Source: Noviherbaspirillum humi (GTDB lineage Bacteria; Pseudomonadota; Gammaproteobacteria; Burkholderiales; Burkholderiaceae_D). Taken from it: 64,000 bases of DNA. The notes below the pieces were generated by a model. That model saw only the letters and a program-made list of their open reading frames with translations. It did no database searches and was not told the origin of the DNA. A program made the translations under genes and the position numbers. The stretch is from contig NZ_FZOT01000001.1 in the NCBI RefSeq assembly GCF_900188095.1, positions 62,001 through 126,000 of the forward strand, given 5' to 3'. Shown piece after piece: positions 41,137 to 49,331 of this stretch. Position 1 is the first letter of the stretch; the number at the start of each line of letters is the position of its first letter.

Positions 41137-41724
41137 ATGAAAAATTCAAACACGCTCGCGGATCGCCGCATGGAAATGACCCGTACGCTGATCCTGGATG
41201 CCGCGATCCAGATGATCGAGCACGCATCGGTCGGGGAACTGACGGTGCGCGCCGCCGCCAAGCAGGCCAACATCTCGGAACGCACGGTGTTCCGCTACTT
41301 TCCGACACGGGAGGAATTTCTCGATGCCATCGCCGAGGAAATGCACCTGCGGCTGGAACTGCCGCCGCTGCCGGCGACGCTGACGGAATTGCGGGACGCG
41401 CCACGCAAGCTGTATGGCGCCTTCGAAGCCAAGCAGAGCCTGACGCGGGCGGCGCTGCACTCCGAGATCTATGAGCGCATGCGGGCGGCGGTGCAGCGCG
41501 GACGCGGCAACGCCATCGCCAGGATCATCGATGACATGGCGCCGGCCCGCAGCGAACTGGAACGGAAGGTCGCCACCGCCAATATCCGCTACTACCTCAC
41601 CGCGACCACCTGGCATTACTTCCGCTTTTACTTTGACTTCAGCCTGGAGGAAAGCATTGCCTGCGCCGAAACCGCCATCCGGCAGACGCTGGAAACGATG
41701 GAGAAGCCGGCGGCCGGAGATTGA
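41137..41724 (+). CDS. TetR-family regulator
   Basis: A 195-residue regulator with an N-terminal TetR helix-turn-helix: TRTLILDAAIQMIEHASVGELTVRAAAKQANISERTVFRYFPTREEFLDAI (about residues 15-65). The C-terminal helical part is the ligand-binding/dimer region, with no recognisable ligand motif. Start is uncertain: ATG at 41137 is given; a GTG at 41110 would add nine residues, and the leader carries a direct repeat AATGAAAAATTCA over both candidates. Probably represses itself and the divergent cupin gene. Confidence 0.87.
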   Translation: MKNSNTLADRRMEMTRTLILDAAIQMIEHASVGELTVRAAAKQANISERTVFRYFPTREEFLDAIAEEMHLRLELPPLPATLTELRDAPRKLYGAFEAKQSLTRAALHSEIYERMRAAVQRGRGNAIARIIDDMAPARSELERKVATANIRYYLTATTWHYFRFYFDFSLEESIACAETAIRQTLETMEKPAAGD

Positions 41725-41766
41725 AGCGGACGGACGTTCTCCGGCTGCGCCGGCGTATGGGGAGCG

Positions 41767-42750
41767 CTATTGCTGCTCGCGCTGGTCCGCCAGGCTGCGC
41801 TGGCGCCAGGCCGTGACCTCGGCGGCGATGTCGTCCAGGCGGCGGATGACGTGCAGGCGGGCGATGCCCTTGAGCAGACGGCTGGACAGGCAGGCGCTGC
41901 TGCCGCCGGTCCAGATCTCGATGTTCGGCAGCAGCCGGCTGTCCAGCGAGATCAAGCCATTGAGCGCATGGGCAGTATTGATGCTGGAGGAAAAGGACAG
42001 CGCCACGATGTCGGCGCGGTGCGCCTGAGCGGCGGCGGCGATGTCCTGCAGGGGCATCTGCACGCCGAGCGAAATGCACATGCAGCCGCTGAGGGTGAGC
42101 AGGGCTTCGGCCATCAGCAGGCCGAGGGCATGGGATTCCTGAGGGAAGGTAGTCAACAGCACCCGCGGGCGGATGACGCCGGATTCGTGGATATCGGTGG
42201 CGCGAGTCATGGAGCTGATGGCCTGGCGCAGCAGGTCGCTCATCTGTTCGGTGAACAGATGCTCCTCGAAGATCTCCAGTTGACCGGATGCCCAGGCTTC
42301 GCCGACGGCGCGCGACAGCGGCGACGCCACCTCGATGACGAACTGGCGCAGGCCGATGCGCATCAGGGTCATGGACATTTCCTGGCGCAGCATCTCGGTC
42401 TGGTGCCGCCGTATCAGGTCGATGAAATGCGTCAGCACCACATCGCTTTCCGGGGTGGCGGGCGCGTCGTACTGGCGCGCCGTCAGTTCGTCCTGCATCT
42501 CGACCAGTTCCGTCATCGGACGCGGCACCACCTTGCCAGGGCGGTGGCCGTTATCGATCAGCCGGCGCAACAGCCGCAGCTTCTCCACCTGGTGCGCGGG
42601 ATAGATGCGCTCGCCATGGGCATCGCGCAGCGGCGCCGGAAACCCGTAGCGGCGCTCCCATATGCGCAGGGTGTCCTTGGACAGGCCGGTATCTCGCTCG
42701 ACGACGGCGATGCTGAAGGATTCAAAGGCGGCGTTGGATGGGTTGGACAT
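41767..42750 (-). CDS. MerR-family regulator with B12-binding domain (CarH/LitR-like)
   Basis: A 327-residue protein: MerR winged helix at residues 12-80 ([26 protein letters not shown]), a four-helix B12 cap domain about 100-190, and a Rossmann B12-binding domain about 195-315. The cap has W153-x9-E163-H164, the Wx9EH signature of adenosylcobalamin photoreceptors, and the Rossmann domain has E205-S-H207-A-L-G210, the E-x-H-x-x-G loop that ligates cobalt. I therefore expect a light-responsive AdoCbl repressor. It is divergent from folE2 rather than beside carotenoid or photolyase genes. Confidence 0.88.
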   Translation of the reverse strand: MSNPSNAAFESFSIAVVERDTGLSKDTLRIWERRYGFPAPLRDAHGERIYPAHQVEKLRLLRRLIDNGHRPGKVVPRPMTELVEMQDELTARQYDAPATPESDVVLTHFIDLIRRHQTEMLRQEMSMTLMRIGLRQFVIEVASPLSRAVGEAWASGQLEIFEEHLFTEQMSDLLRQAISSMTRATDIHESGVIRPRVLLTTFPQESHALGLLMAEALLTLSGCMCISLGVQMPLQDIAAAAQAHRADIVALSFSSSINTAHALNGLISLDSRLLPNIEIWTGGSSACLSSRLLKGIARLHVIRRLDDIAAEVTAWRQRSLADQREQQ

Positions 42751-42780
42751 CGTTGTTCAGGTTTTGTCTATGCCAAGAAC

Positions 42781-42809
42781 TTGACAATAATGATGCGCAA
42801 ACCTATTCT
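42781..42809 (+). promoter_or_regulatory. Sigma-70 promoter of folE2
   Basis: Consensus -35 TTGACA (42781-42786), 17-bp spacer and -10 TATTCT (42804-42809), about 80 bp before the folE2 start and on the side facing away from the MerR gene. Confidence 0.7.
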
Positions 42810-42830
42810 ACGCTGCGCATACCGGTTTGC
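42797..42830. promoter_or_regulatory. Inverted repeat over the folE2 -10 box
   Basis: GCAAACC (42797-42803) and GGTTTGC (42824-42830) form a perfect inverted repeat that spans the -10 and start region. Outer arms GTTTTGTCTA (42761-42770) and TAGGACAAAAC (42832-42842) also mirror each other. A repressor binding here would block polymerase; the MerR/B12 regulator is the obvious candidate. Confidence 0.5.
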
Positions 42831-42890
42831 CTAGGACAAAACAGGACTGGATGCGTCCAGCCTTTCTCACCAACTCACCCAGGGATCTTC

Positions 42891-43691
42891 ATGAACGCAC
42901 CCGTCGACCACTTCCTGCCGGATGTGCAATCCGCGCTCGATCGCCGCAACATCGCGATCCAGCGGGTCGGCGTGAAGTCGATCACTCATCCGGTCATGGT
43001 AAAGACGGCGACCGGCGCCCAGCCCTCGGTGGCCACCATCGACATGACGGTGCGGCTGCCGGCGCATGTCAAGGGCACGCACATGTCGCGCTTCCTCGAG
43101 GTGCTGCAGGCGCATGAAGAGGCGCTGTCGCCGGCGTCGCTGAGCCGCATGCTGGATGCCATGCTGCTGCGCCTTGACGCGGACAGCGGCCTGATCGAGA
43201 TGAGCATGCCCTACTTCCTGCGCAAGACGGCGCCGGTATCCGGCGTGGAAAGCCTGCTCGATTACAAGCTGATGCTGCGCGCCGAGCAGACCGAAGGCCG
43301 GCGCCGGCTGACGCTGCAGGTGCTGGTGCCGGTCACCAGCCTCTGCCCCTGCTCGAAAGAGATTTCCCAGTACGGCGCCCACAACCAGCGCTCCCACATC
43401 ACGATTGCCGCGACCCTGGCGCCGGGCGCCGAAATGGCGGCCGAGGAACTGATCGCCCTGGCCGAACGCAGCGCCTCCTGCGAATTGTGGGGCTTGCTCA
43501 AGCGGCCGGACGAGAAGTATGTCACCGAGCGCGCTTACGAGAATCCGAAGTTTGTCGAAGACCTGGTGCGCGACATTGCGACGGTGCTCAATGCCGACCG
43601 CCGCATCGCCCGCTACGAGGTGGCCTCGGAGAACTTCGAGTCCATCCACAACCACTCGGCCTACGCCTGGATCGAAGGTCCGGCTGACTGA
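42891..43691 (+). CDS. folE2: GTP cyclohydrolase, FolE2 type (GCYH-IB)
   Basis: A 266-residue enzyme of COG1469 making 7,8-dihydroneopterin triphosphate from GTP, the first step of folate and queuosine-type pathways; the FolE2 form works with Mn or Fe where zinc is scarce. Features are [11 protein letters not shown] near the N-terminus, the conserved cysteine in [23 protein letters not shown], and the end [17 protein letters not shown]. The start at 42891 follows GGGATCTTC. It has a good promoter and is divergent from the CarH-like regulator gene. Confidence 0.94.
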   Translation: MNAPVDHFLPDVQSALDRRNIAIQRVGVKSITHPVMVKTATGAQPSVATIDMTVRLPAHVKGTHMSRFLEVLQAHEEALSPASLSRMLDAMLLRLDADSGLIEMSMPYFLRKTAPVSGVESLLDYKLMLRAEQTEGRRRLTLQVLVPVTSLCPCSKEISQYGAHNQRSHITIAATLAPGAEMAAEELIALAERSASCELWGLLKRPDEKYVTERAYENPKFVEDLVRDIATVLNADRRIARYEVASENFESIHNHSAYAWIEGPAD

Positions 43692-43837
43692 CATCCGCTT
43701 TCCCGCTGCGGGACCCGGGCGCGCAAGCGCCGGCAATCCTCTGGTCTCCCAAGACGCCTGTCTCCCATTTTCCGAGGACGTCCCGCAGCCCTTTTCTTCC
43801 CGGCCGGCGCGACAGGGCCGCCTTCTCGCCTCACCGT

Positions 43838-44569
43838 TCAGTTCGGGCTGACCCGGTCCGCCAGCTGCATCAGCAGCGCAGCGCCGTTGCCACGCCAGGC
43901 GCTGCCGTGCATGCAGGCCAGCGTGGTCGGCTGCAGCGCCGACAGCCGGCTCAGGTGCAGCCGCGTATCCGGGCTGTGGGCGAAATAATCCATCTGCTGC
44001 CGGAACGTTTCGCTCGGCTCGAGGATGTCGCTTTCCACCAGCGGCGCATGGCTGCTGCCGGGCTGGGTGAACAGGTCGCCGCAGAGCAGGGTCCGGGTGG
44101 TTTCCTCGAAAGCCATCGCGCATTCCCAGCCGTGCGGCAAATGCGGCGTGGCCAGCAGGCGCAGCTTGTGCCGGCCGAGGTCCAGCACCTCGCCCTCGGC
44201 GAGGGCACGTGCCGGCCGCAGCGCGATGTCGTTGATCGACACCATCGCCGCCACCGGACTGCACAGCGGGACGGCGCACGGGGCGGCGTCCAGAAATTCA
44301 TTGAGCGCGCCGCACTCATCCGCCTCGACGTGGGAGAAGCCGATATACGCCAGGGAAGACACCGGCAGCACCCGCTCGATGGCTTCGCTCACCTGCGGGA
44401 ACAGCTTGCGCGGGCCGGTGTGGTACAGCAGCGGCCGGTCGTCGGCGATCAGATACTGATTGAAGGAAAAGCCGCCCGGGACGACCTCGGGGCCGACCGG
44501 CGTGAAGATGCGGTAGATGCCATCGGCGATCTCGTCGATGCTGGTGGAGGCTGGCAGATGCATGTCCAT
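43838..44569 (-). CDS. MBL-fold protein of flavodiiron (ODP) type
   Basis: A 243-residue metallo-beta-lactamase-fold protein whose metal motif reads FSHVEADECGALNEFL (His80, Glu82, Asp84, Glu85), the H-x-E-x-D-x pattern of oxygen-binding diiron ODP domains rather than the zinc H-x-H-x-D-H. Further ligands could be His in ATPHLPHGWE, Asp in LLCGDLFTQPG and His in ACMHGSAWRG. No flavodoxin domain is fused, so it is a stand-alone module. It starts three bases after the TetR gene stop, so the pair forms an operon. Confidence 0.85.
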   Translation of the reverse strand: MDMHLPASTSIDEIADGIYRIFTPVGPEVVPGGFSFNQYLIADDRPLLYHTGPRKLFPQVSEAIERVLPVSSLAYIGFSHVEADECGALNEFLDAAPCAVPLCSPVAAMVSINDIALRPARALAEGEVLDLGRHKLRLLATPHLPHGWECAMAFEETTRTLLCGDLFTQPGSSHAPLVESDILEPSETFRQQMDYFAHSPDTRLHLSRLSALQPTTLACMHGSAWRGNGAALLMQLADRVSPN

Positions 44570-44572
44570 GGC

Positions 44573-45178
44573 TTACTCGCTTTCGATGAAGGGGGAGAGA
44601 ATGCGCCGCAGCGCGGTGGCGGCGGCGCAGTTGACGTCATCAGCGGCGCCGAGCGACTCGCTCAGGCGCTGCCAGGTGCAGTAATCCAGCAGCACCTGCA
44701 CCAGTGCCATTTCTGTTTCGGGGAGGACGCAGGAAAGCGCCTTTTCCAGAACGCCGCGCGCCAGGGCCGCCAGTTCCGCCTGCCCTTCCTGCAGCGCCTG
44801 CGCCAGTTCCGGCAAGGCAAGCGCATCGGCGCCGGTCCAGCGCATCCAGGGATGAAAATAGGCATGGCGCGCATAGACCGCTTCCACCAGCCTGGCCAGG
44901 CACTCTGCCCGCGTCGGGGCGGCGAGAATGGCGCCGGGATCGATCGCCGGCGCATCACGGCTGGCCATGCCCATGCAATGCGGCAGCAGCGCGCTCTTGG
45001 TGGGGAAATATTTGTAGACGGTAGGCACGGAAACACCGGCGCGTTCAGCGATGTCCGCATGGCTGGTGGCGGTTGCACCTTTCTCGGCATGCAATGCCAC
45101 CGTGGCGGTGACGATGCGGCGCAGTGTTTCGGCTTCCACTTCCTTGCGCAGCGCATTGTTGTAGGGCCGGGGAGCCAT
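44573..45178 (-). CDS. TetR-family regulator
   Basis: A 201-residue regulator with HTH VTATVALHAEKGATATSHADIAERAGVSVPTVYKYFPTKSALLPH (about residues 22-66). The rest is an all-helical effector domain with no recognisable ligand site. It is directly upstream of the ODP-like gene and probably autoregulates this two-gene operon, perhaps in response to oxidative or nitrosative stress given the partner; this is inference. Upstream DNA (45180-45235) is A+T-rich with AATTTAA-like repeats that may be its operator. Confidence 0.88.
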   Translation of the reverse strand: MAPRPYNNALRKEVEAETLRRIVTATVALHAEKGATATSHADIAERAGVSVPTVYKYFPTKSALLPHCMGMASRDAPAIDPGAILAAPTRAECLARLVEAVYARHAYFHPWMRWTGADALALPELAQALQEGQAELAALARGVLEKALSCVLPETEMALVQVLLDYCTWQRLSESLGAADDVNCAAATALRRILSPFIESE

Positions 45179-45490
45179 GATCGTCAGGGATTCGGTTAAA
45201 CAGGTTTAAATTCAATTAAAACCAATTTAATCGAATCGCTTCAATGCGCAAGGCTGCTCGCGCGGCGACGGCAAAACGTTTGATTTGCCTCAAAAGGAGG
45301 CGCGGATCACGAAGAGGGGCAAGCCCGGCTGCCAAGGGCTGGCGTCGAGGGCATTGCCACCCTGACGCCAAGGGCGACGGCAAGGCAGCGGGCGCGGGGC
45401 GGCTTGACCGCCTGAAGTCACCACCGGCCGAGCGGCCATGGTGCCTGCGCCGCCGTCCACGCCGAGGGTGAACGGCGGTAAAACCACTAC
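45179..45490. other. Gap upstream of the TetR gene
   Basis: About 310 bp. The first 60 bp carry A+T-rich inverted sequence GGTTTAAATTCAATTAAAACC, likely promoter/operator of the TetR gene. The rest is G+C-rich without a recognisable gene. Confidence 0.45.
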
Positions 45491-46204
45491 TCAGATCGGC
45501 CCGACCCGCATCTTCCAGAAGTTCCAGGACCGCAGGATCTGGCCATCATTGGTATCGGAAGCCAGCTTCGCCTCCTCGTCGTTGAGATACTCCACCTCGC
45601 CCAGGTTCTTCGCCTGCGCCTGCAGCTTGGCATTGGTTTCGGCGTAGATGGCGCGAAACACCGCCTGCTCCAGTGACGTGCCGACCGTCGTCGAGCCGTG
45701 GCCGCGCATCAGCACCACCGCGCTGTTGCCGAGCGACTCCGCCAGCGATTTGCCGAGCTGGGAACTGCTGATCAGCATGTCGGTATTGCCGGCGGCCAGG
45801 CGGATGTCGAAATGCGAGCAGCCGCAGCCAAGGAAACCGGCCATGTGATAGATCGGGCGCAGCGCGGTGCGGGTGGCGGCGAACGGGATGACGCTGGGCG
45901 AATGGCTGTGCACCACCGACATCACATCCGGCCGGGCGCGATAGATCTCGGCGTGGATGAAGCGTTCGAGGTAGGAACGCTCGCTGGTCTCGCACACCGT
46001 GTTGCCATCATAGTCATAGGACAGGATGTCGTCGCGCACCACCATGCCGGGGGCGCGGTTGCAGGACAGCAGGAACACGCCGGGCTGGCTGTCGTGGCGC
46101 ACGCTGACATGGCCGAGGCCATCGACCACGCCCTGGTCATAGAGGATGCGGTTGGCGAGGACCAGGCGGTCGATGAGTTCGGGATTGGCGCCTGTGTTGT
46201 GCAT
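45491..46204 (-). CDS. Class II aldolase/adducin family protein
   Basis: A 237-residue class II aldolase-fold protein with metal histidines in VVHSHSPSVIPFA (H-x-H) and VLMRGHGSTTVG, and the N-terminal GLGHVSVRHDSQPGVFLLS phosphate loop. The start at 46204 has AAGGAG eight bases upstream. Homologues act as 4-phospho-ulosonate decarboxylases/aldolases or HMF-type dehydratases. With the upstream GntR regulator and a Bug binding protein it forms a likely uptake-and-cleavage unit for a hydroxy-acid. Confidence 0.87.
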   Translation of the reverse strand: MHNTGANPELIDRLVLANRILYDQGVVDGLGHVSVRHDSQPGVFLLSCNRAPGMVVRDDILSYDYDGNTVCETSERSYLERFIHAEIYRARPDVMSVVHSHSPSVIPFAATRTALRPIYHMAGFLGCGCSHFDIRLAAGNTDMLISSSQLGKSLAESLGNSAVVLMRGHGSTTVGTSLEQAVFRAIYAETNAKLQAQAKNLGEVEYLNDEEAKLASDTNDGQILRSWNFWKMRVGPI

Positions 46205-46251
46205 GGTGTCTCCTTGTATCGATAGGGATGAATGTCGTTGCTGTGGCTGCG

Positions 46252-46989
46252 TCATCGCAGGTTGATTTCGAGCCGGACCATGTCGCCGCGGTAAAGGCCT
46301 TCGCCGGCGTAGATCAGGTGGCCGCCGTGATCCAGCACCAGGCGCTGGACCCGCGCCACGGGCGCGTTCAGCGGCAGGTCGAGATGGCTGGCGATCTCCA
46401 TGTCGGCGGTGTCGATGGTCAGTACCTGCCGCGCTTGAGCGATCTGCGGCCCGAGCAGCTCGTGCAGGATGGTGAGGATGGACTCCTGGTACATCCGCTT
46501 TTTCGGCACCTGCCGGTACAGCCGGCTGCAGAGGAAGGAACGGCCGATCATGGCGGGATGGCCGTTGCGCCGGTGCAGCCTTCGCATCATCTCGTACTGC
46601 TTCACCGGTACGCCCTCGCCGGCGGCAAAGTCCGGCAGCACGCTCGTGCGGCCATGCTCCAGCACTTCGATTTGCACGTCCTGCCCCTGATGGGCGGCGA
46701 TCAGCGCCGCCCAGTCCGTTTCGAGCTGATGCACCGGCTTGCGCAACGGCGAACTGCGCACGAAGCTGCCGCGGCCGCGCACCCGCTCCAGCAGCCCTTC
46801 CCGCTCCAGCTCGCCCATGGCTTCGCGCATGGTGCCGCGCGCCACCGCAAACTCGGCGACGAGGTCGTCGAGGTTGGGGATGCGTTCGCCCACCGGCCAC
46901 TGGCCGGAAGCGATCCGATTGCGAAACAGGGTGGCCAGCTGCAAATACAGCGGCACGCGGCTGCGGTTGATGGTGGCGGTTTCCTGCAT
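46252..46989 (-). CDS. GntR-family regulator (HutC/UTRA type)
   Basis: A 245-residue regulator: N-terminal GntR winged helix (RVPLYLQLATLFRNRIASGQWPVGERIPNLDDLVAEFAVARGTMREAMGELEREGLL, about 9-65) and a UTRA ligand-binding domain (RFVRSSPLRK... to MVRLEINLR). UTRA domains sense small sugars or acids. It is 47 bp before the aldolase gene and 77 bp after the Bug gene, all on one strand, so it probably controls them. Confidence 0.9.
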   Translation of the reverse strand: MQETATINRSRVPLYLQLATLFRNRIASGQWPVGERIPNLDDLVAEFAVARGTMREAMGELEREGLLERVRGRGSFVRSSPLRKPVHQLETDWAALIAAHQGQDVQIEVLEHGRTSVLPDFAAGEGVPVKQYEMMRRLHRRNGHPAMIGRSFLCSRLYRQVPKKRMYQESILTILHELLGPQIAQARQVLTIDTADMEIASHLDLPLNAPVARVQRLVLDHGGHLIYAGEGLYRGDMVRLEINLR

Positions 46990-47066
46990 GGATGGCTTCC
47001 GAATCTGAACGGGCGGCGATGCTGCCGTCGTGGCCGGGAGTGCGTCACCGGCCCTTCCGTCCTGCC

Positions 47067-48089
47067 TTATTCCGGTTCGATCCCGAGCTTCTTCGCCAGC
47101 CGGCCAAACTCGACCACGTCATGCTTCAGGGTGTCGCTCATGTCTTCCGGCGACATCTTGCCGATCACATAGCCATTCTCCACCAGCTTGTCGGCGACTT
47201 CCGGCATGGCCAGCACCCGCTTCACTTCGGCGGAAAACTTCTTGACGATGTCGTCCGGCGTGCGCGCCGGAAAAGCGAAGCCGAAGAAGGTCGGCGGAAT
47301 GGTGTCGGCCTTGCCGCCTGCCTCGACGATCGTGGCGACCTGCGGCAACTGCGGCGAGCGGTCGCTGTTGCCGTAGACCAGCGGCTTGAGCTTGCCCGCC
47401 TTGATCGGCCCGCTGGCGGTGCCGACCGTGGCCAGGCTGAGATCCACCTCGCCCGACATGGTGGCAGTGGCGGCCGGCCCGCCCCCCTTGTACGGAATAT
47501 GCGTGATGGCGGTGCCGAAGCGCTCGTTGAGCGATTCCATGCCCATCTGCGTCATGCTGCCGATGCCGAAGCTGGCGTAGTTCAGCTTGCCGGGATTCTT
47601 CTTTGCATAGTTCACCAGCTCGGTCATGGTGCTGGCGGGCACCTTGGGATTGGCCACCAGCACATACGGCGCCCACACCACCACCCCGGCAAACTTGAAG
47701 TCCTTGATCGGATCGTAGGTCAGCTTCTTGTACAGGCTGGGATTAATGGCCAGCGCGCCGCGATCGGTGAACAGCGCCGTGTAGCCATCCGGCGCGGACT
47801 TGGCCGCGATCTCCGCGCCCAGCACGCCGTTGGCGCCGGGCCGGTTGTCGACGATCACCGGCTGCTTCAGCAATTCGGACAGCTTCTGTCCGACCAGACG
47901 CAACACCGAATCGGAAGAACCGCCCGGCGGGAACGGCAGGATCACCTTGATCGGCCGGGAGGGATAAGGATCGGCGGCATGGGCTGCATGCGACATCGCC
48001 AGCGACATCGTGGCGGCGGTCAAACCGAGACCGAGCAAACGGATGCAGGCACGGCGGCGCGGAAGCGAAGGGGCTAGGTTTTGTCTCAT
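47067..48089 (-). CDS. Bug/TctC-family solute-binding protein
   Basis: A 340-residue periplasmic binding protein. Start 48089 (MRQNLAPSLPRRRACIRLLG) gives a signal peptide ending SHAAHA-ADP, and AAGGAAGAGACG precedes it. Family segments are YPSRPIKVILPFPPGGSSDSVLR, VDNRPGANGVLGAEIAAKSAPDGYT and NYASFGIGSMTQMGMESL. First gene of the Bug-GntR-aldolase unit, so it may deliver the aldolase substrate; as with the other Bug gene here there are no membrane permease genes nearby. Confidence 0.92.
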   Translation of the reverse strand: MRQNLAPSLPRRRACIRLLGLGLTAATMSLAMSHAAHAADPYPSRPIKVILPFPPGGSSDSVLRLVGQKLSELLKQPVIVDNRPGANGVLGAEIAAKSAPDGYTALFTDRGALAINPSLYKKLTYDPIKDFKFAGVVVWAPYVLVANPKVPASTMTELVNYAKKNPGKLNYASFGIGSMTQMGMESLNERFGTAITHIPYKGGGPAATATMSGEVDLSLATVGTASGPIKAGKLKPLVYGNSDRSPQLPQVATIVEAGGKADTIPPTFFGFAFPARTPDDIVKKFSAEVKRVLAMPEVADKLVENGYVIGKMSPEDMSDTLKHDVVEFGRLAKKLGIEPE

Positions 48090-48291
48090 CGTCTCTTCCT
48101 TGTTCGTTATGGATGCGGACATGGCGGCGGCAGTCATGCCGGACCAAGGCCATGGCTCTATGTTTTGGCTCCTGAATGAAGCTCTCATATAGCGAATGGC
48201 AGTGCATTTTACGCAAGCCACATGCATAAGTACATAGTTCTGTACTTTTAAACCTTGCCTGTTGGAAGCGATGAATTTTCGAGCGGAAAGC

Positions 48292-48328
48292 AAAAAGCCG
48301 CAGGCCTGATCGGCGTGCGGCTTTTTGT
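48292..48328 (-). terminator. Displaced original terminator of ssrA
   Basis: CAAAAAGCCGCA and TGCGGCTTTTTG form a strong stem with T-rich flanks. Read on the minus strand it lies 26 bp beyond the 17-bp copy of the tmRNA 3' end at 48355, which is where the ssrA terminator must have been before the island inserted. Confidence 0.75.
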
Positions 48329-48354
48329 TCCACCTTGGGCAGGCGGGATGGAAT

Positions 48355-48371
48355 TGGTGGAGGCGGCGGGA
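48355..48371 (-). repeat. Attachment site, distal copy of the ssrA 3' end
   Basis: TGGTGGAGGCGGCGGGA is identical to the last 17 bases (complement) of the tmRNA gene at 59582-59598 and in the same orientation. The match stops abruptly at 48372. This marks the far boundary of the island. Confidence 0.85.
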
Positions 48372-48528
48372 GCCTCCAGCCTCCACCACAAAAAAGCTAA
48401 GCCATTGATTACTAAATAGCTTTTCTAAAAATCTGACCAGCCCAACTGCGTGACTTGGGGTGATTACTTGTGGAGACATAATATCAGGCACCTCCGGTAG
48501 ATAGCCATCAGTCTGATTTACCTGCAGG

Positions 48529-48560
48529 ACGCCGGTTCGATTCCCTTCCAGCCTCGCCTG
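48529..48560 (+). other. T-arm-like fragment resembling the ssrA 3' end
   Basis: GGACGCCGGTTCGATTCCC resembles the tmRNA T-arm sequence GGACGCGGGTTCGATTCCC, differing at one of 19 bases, but in the opposite orientation and without a matching acceptor stem. It may be a decayed copy from an earlier insertion. Confidence 0.45.
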
Positions 48561-48695
48561 CTGGTGGAATCGATCATGGAGAGTGGCTTGCCTCAATTCG
48601 AGCACAGCGCTTGGACGTACAACATTCCGATACCAAGTCGCCAGCATCTAAGCCGTTAGCCTAATATGTTGACAATCTAGCCCTGCAGTCAGCAT

Positions 48696-48721
48696 GAAAA
48701 GCCCGCTAAAGTGGGCTTTTC
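48696..48721. terminator. Bidirectional hairpin terminator
   Basis: GAAAAGCCC and GGGCTTTTC, a 9-bp stem with an 8-base loop and T-rich end on both strands, about 165 bp past the receiver gene. Confidence 0.6.
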
Positions 48722-48886
48722 ATTGTGGCTCAACTCTTTCTTGATCTTGGCAATCGTCACTTGCTGCCGCTTCCGGCCACAAGCGGACGTTCGATGCTGT
48801 CCTGACTGGAGATGCCAAGGTGCGACGTGCGGATGTTAGGGTAGAAATCGAGATGAGCGCATGCGCTTTTTAACCAAATTCTTTGG

Positions 48887-49285
48887 TTATAAGTGAGCTA
48901 GATAGGCCTCGACGTCGGCAATTCGGTACGGTTTTGGAAGGAAGTCGAAATATTGGGTAGCGCCCTGAGCGGCGACTAGGTCGGCGCGTCCCGACACCAG
49001 CAGCACGCGAAGGCCGGGGTACATTTGTCGTGCCCGATGCGCCAATTCTATGCCGCTCATGCCAGGCATTGTCACGTCGCTGATAAGCACTTGTAAGTCT
49101 GGGATGGCTTTCAACCGTTCAAGCGCCTCTTCCGCATCACGCGCGGCAATCACTTCGTGCCCAAGAAAGTTGAGAAAATCGATTACAAGCTCAAGCAGAT
49201 CAAGGTTGTCGTCTACTAGCAAGACTTTACGGTGAACCTTGTTTGGCGGTCCAGTTTTTTTGGAATGGCGGGAGGTGGAAGACAT
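48887..49285 (-). CDS. Receiver-only response regulator
   Basis: A 132-residue single REC domain after a short basic N-terminus (SSTSRHSKKTGPPNKVHRK). Acidic pocket VLLVDDNLDLL, phospho-acceptor aspartate in VLISDVTMPGMSG, conserved Ser in VLLVSGRADL and Lys in DFLPKPY. No output domain and no histidine kinase gene nearby, so it must be phosphorylated by a kinase elsewhere and act by protein contact, as CheY/Spo0F-type proteins do. It is on the island, 46 bp after a small gene on the same strand. Confidence 0.88.
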   Translation of the reverse strand: MSSTSRHSKKTGPPNKVHRKVLLVDDNLDLLELVIDFLNFLGHEVIAARDAEEALERLKAIPDLQVLISDVTMPGMSGIELAHRARQMYPGLRVLLVSGRADLVAAQGATQYFDFLPKPYRIADVEAYLAHL

Positions 49286-49331
49286 GATTAACCACTAGCG
49301 AAGTCGCCCCTGCATAGACAGCGACGTTCGT

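Larger units (their letters stand above)
48372..48886. other. Non-coding left end of the island
   Basis: About 515 bp without a recognisable gene. It contains a tRNA/tmRNA T-arm-like fragment (48529-48560) and a bidirectional hairpin at 48696-48721 (GAAAAGCCC/GGGCTTTTC), probably a terminator for the leftward receiver gene or against readthrough. Confidence 0.5.

Noticed and set aside
48355-48420. A second tmRNA or tRNA gene at the distal repeat
   Set aside because: Only 17 bases match the tmRNA end; the rest does not fold as tRNA or tmRNA, so it is an attachment-site duplicate.
47067-48647. Extended version of the second Bug gene starting at 48647
   Set aside because: The extra N-terminal part runs through the tmRNA-derived att site and a terminator; the start at 48089 gives a proper signal peptide and ribosome-binding site.
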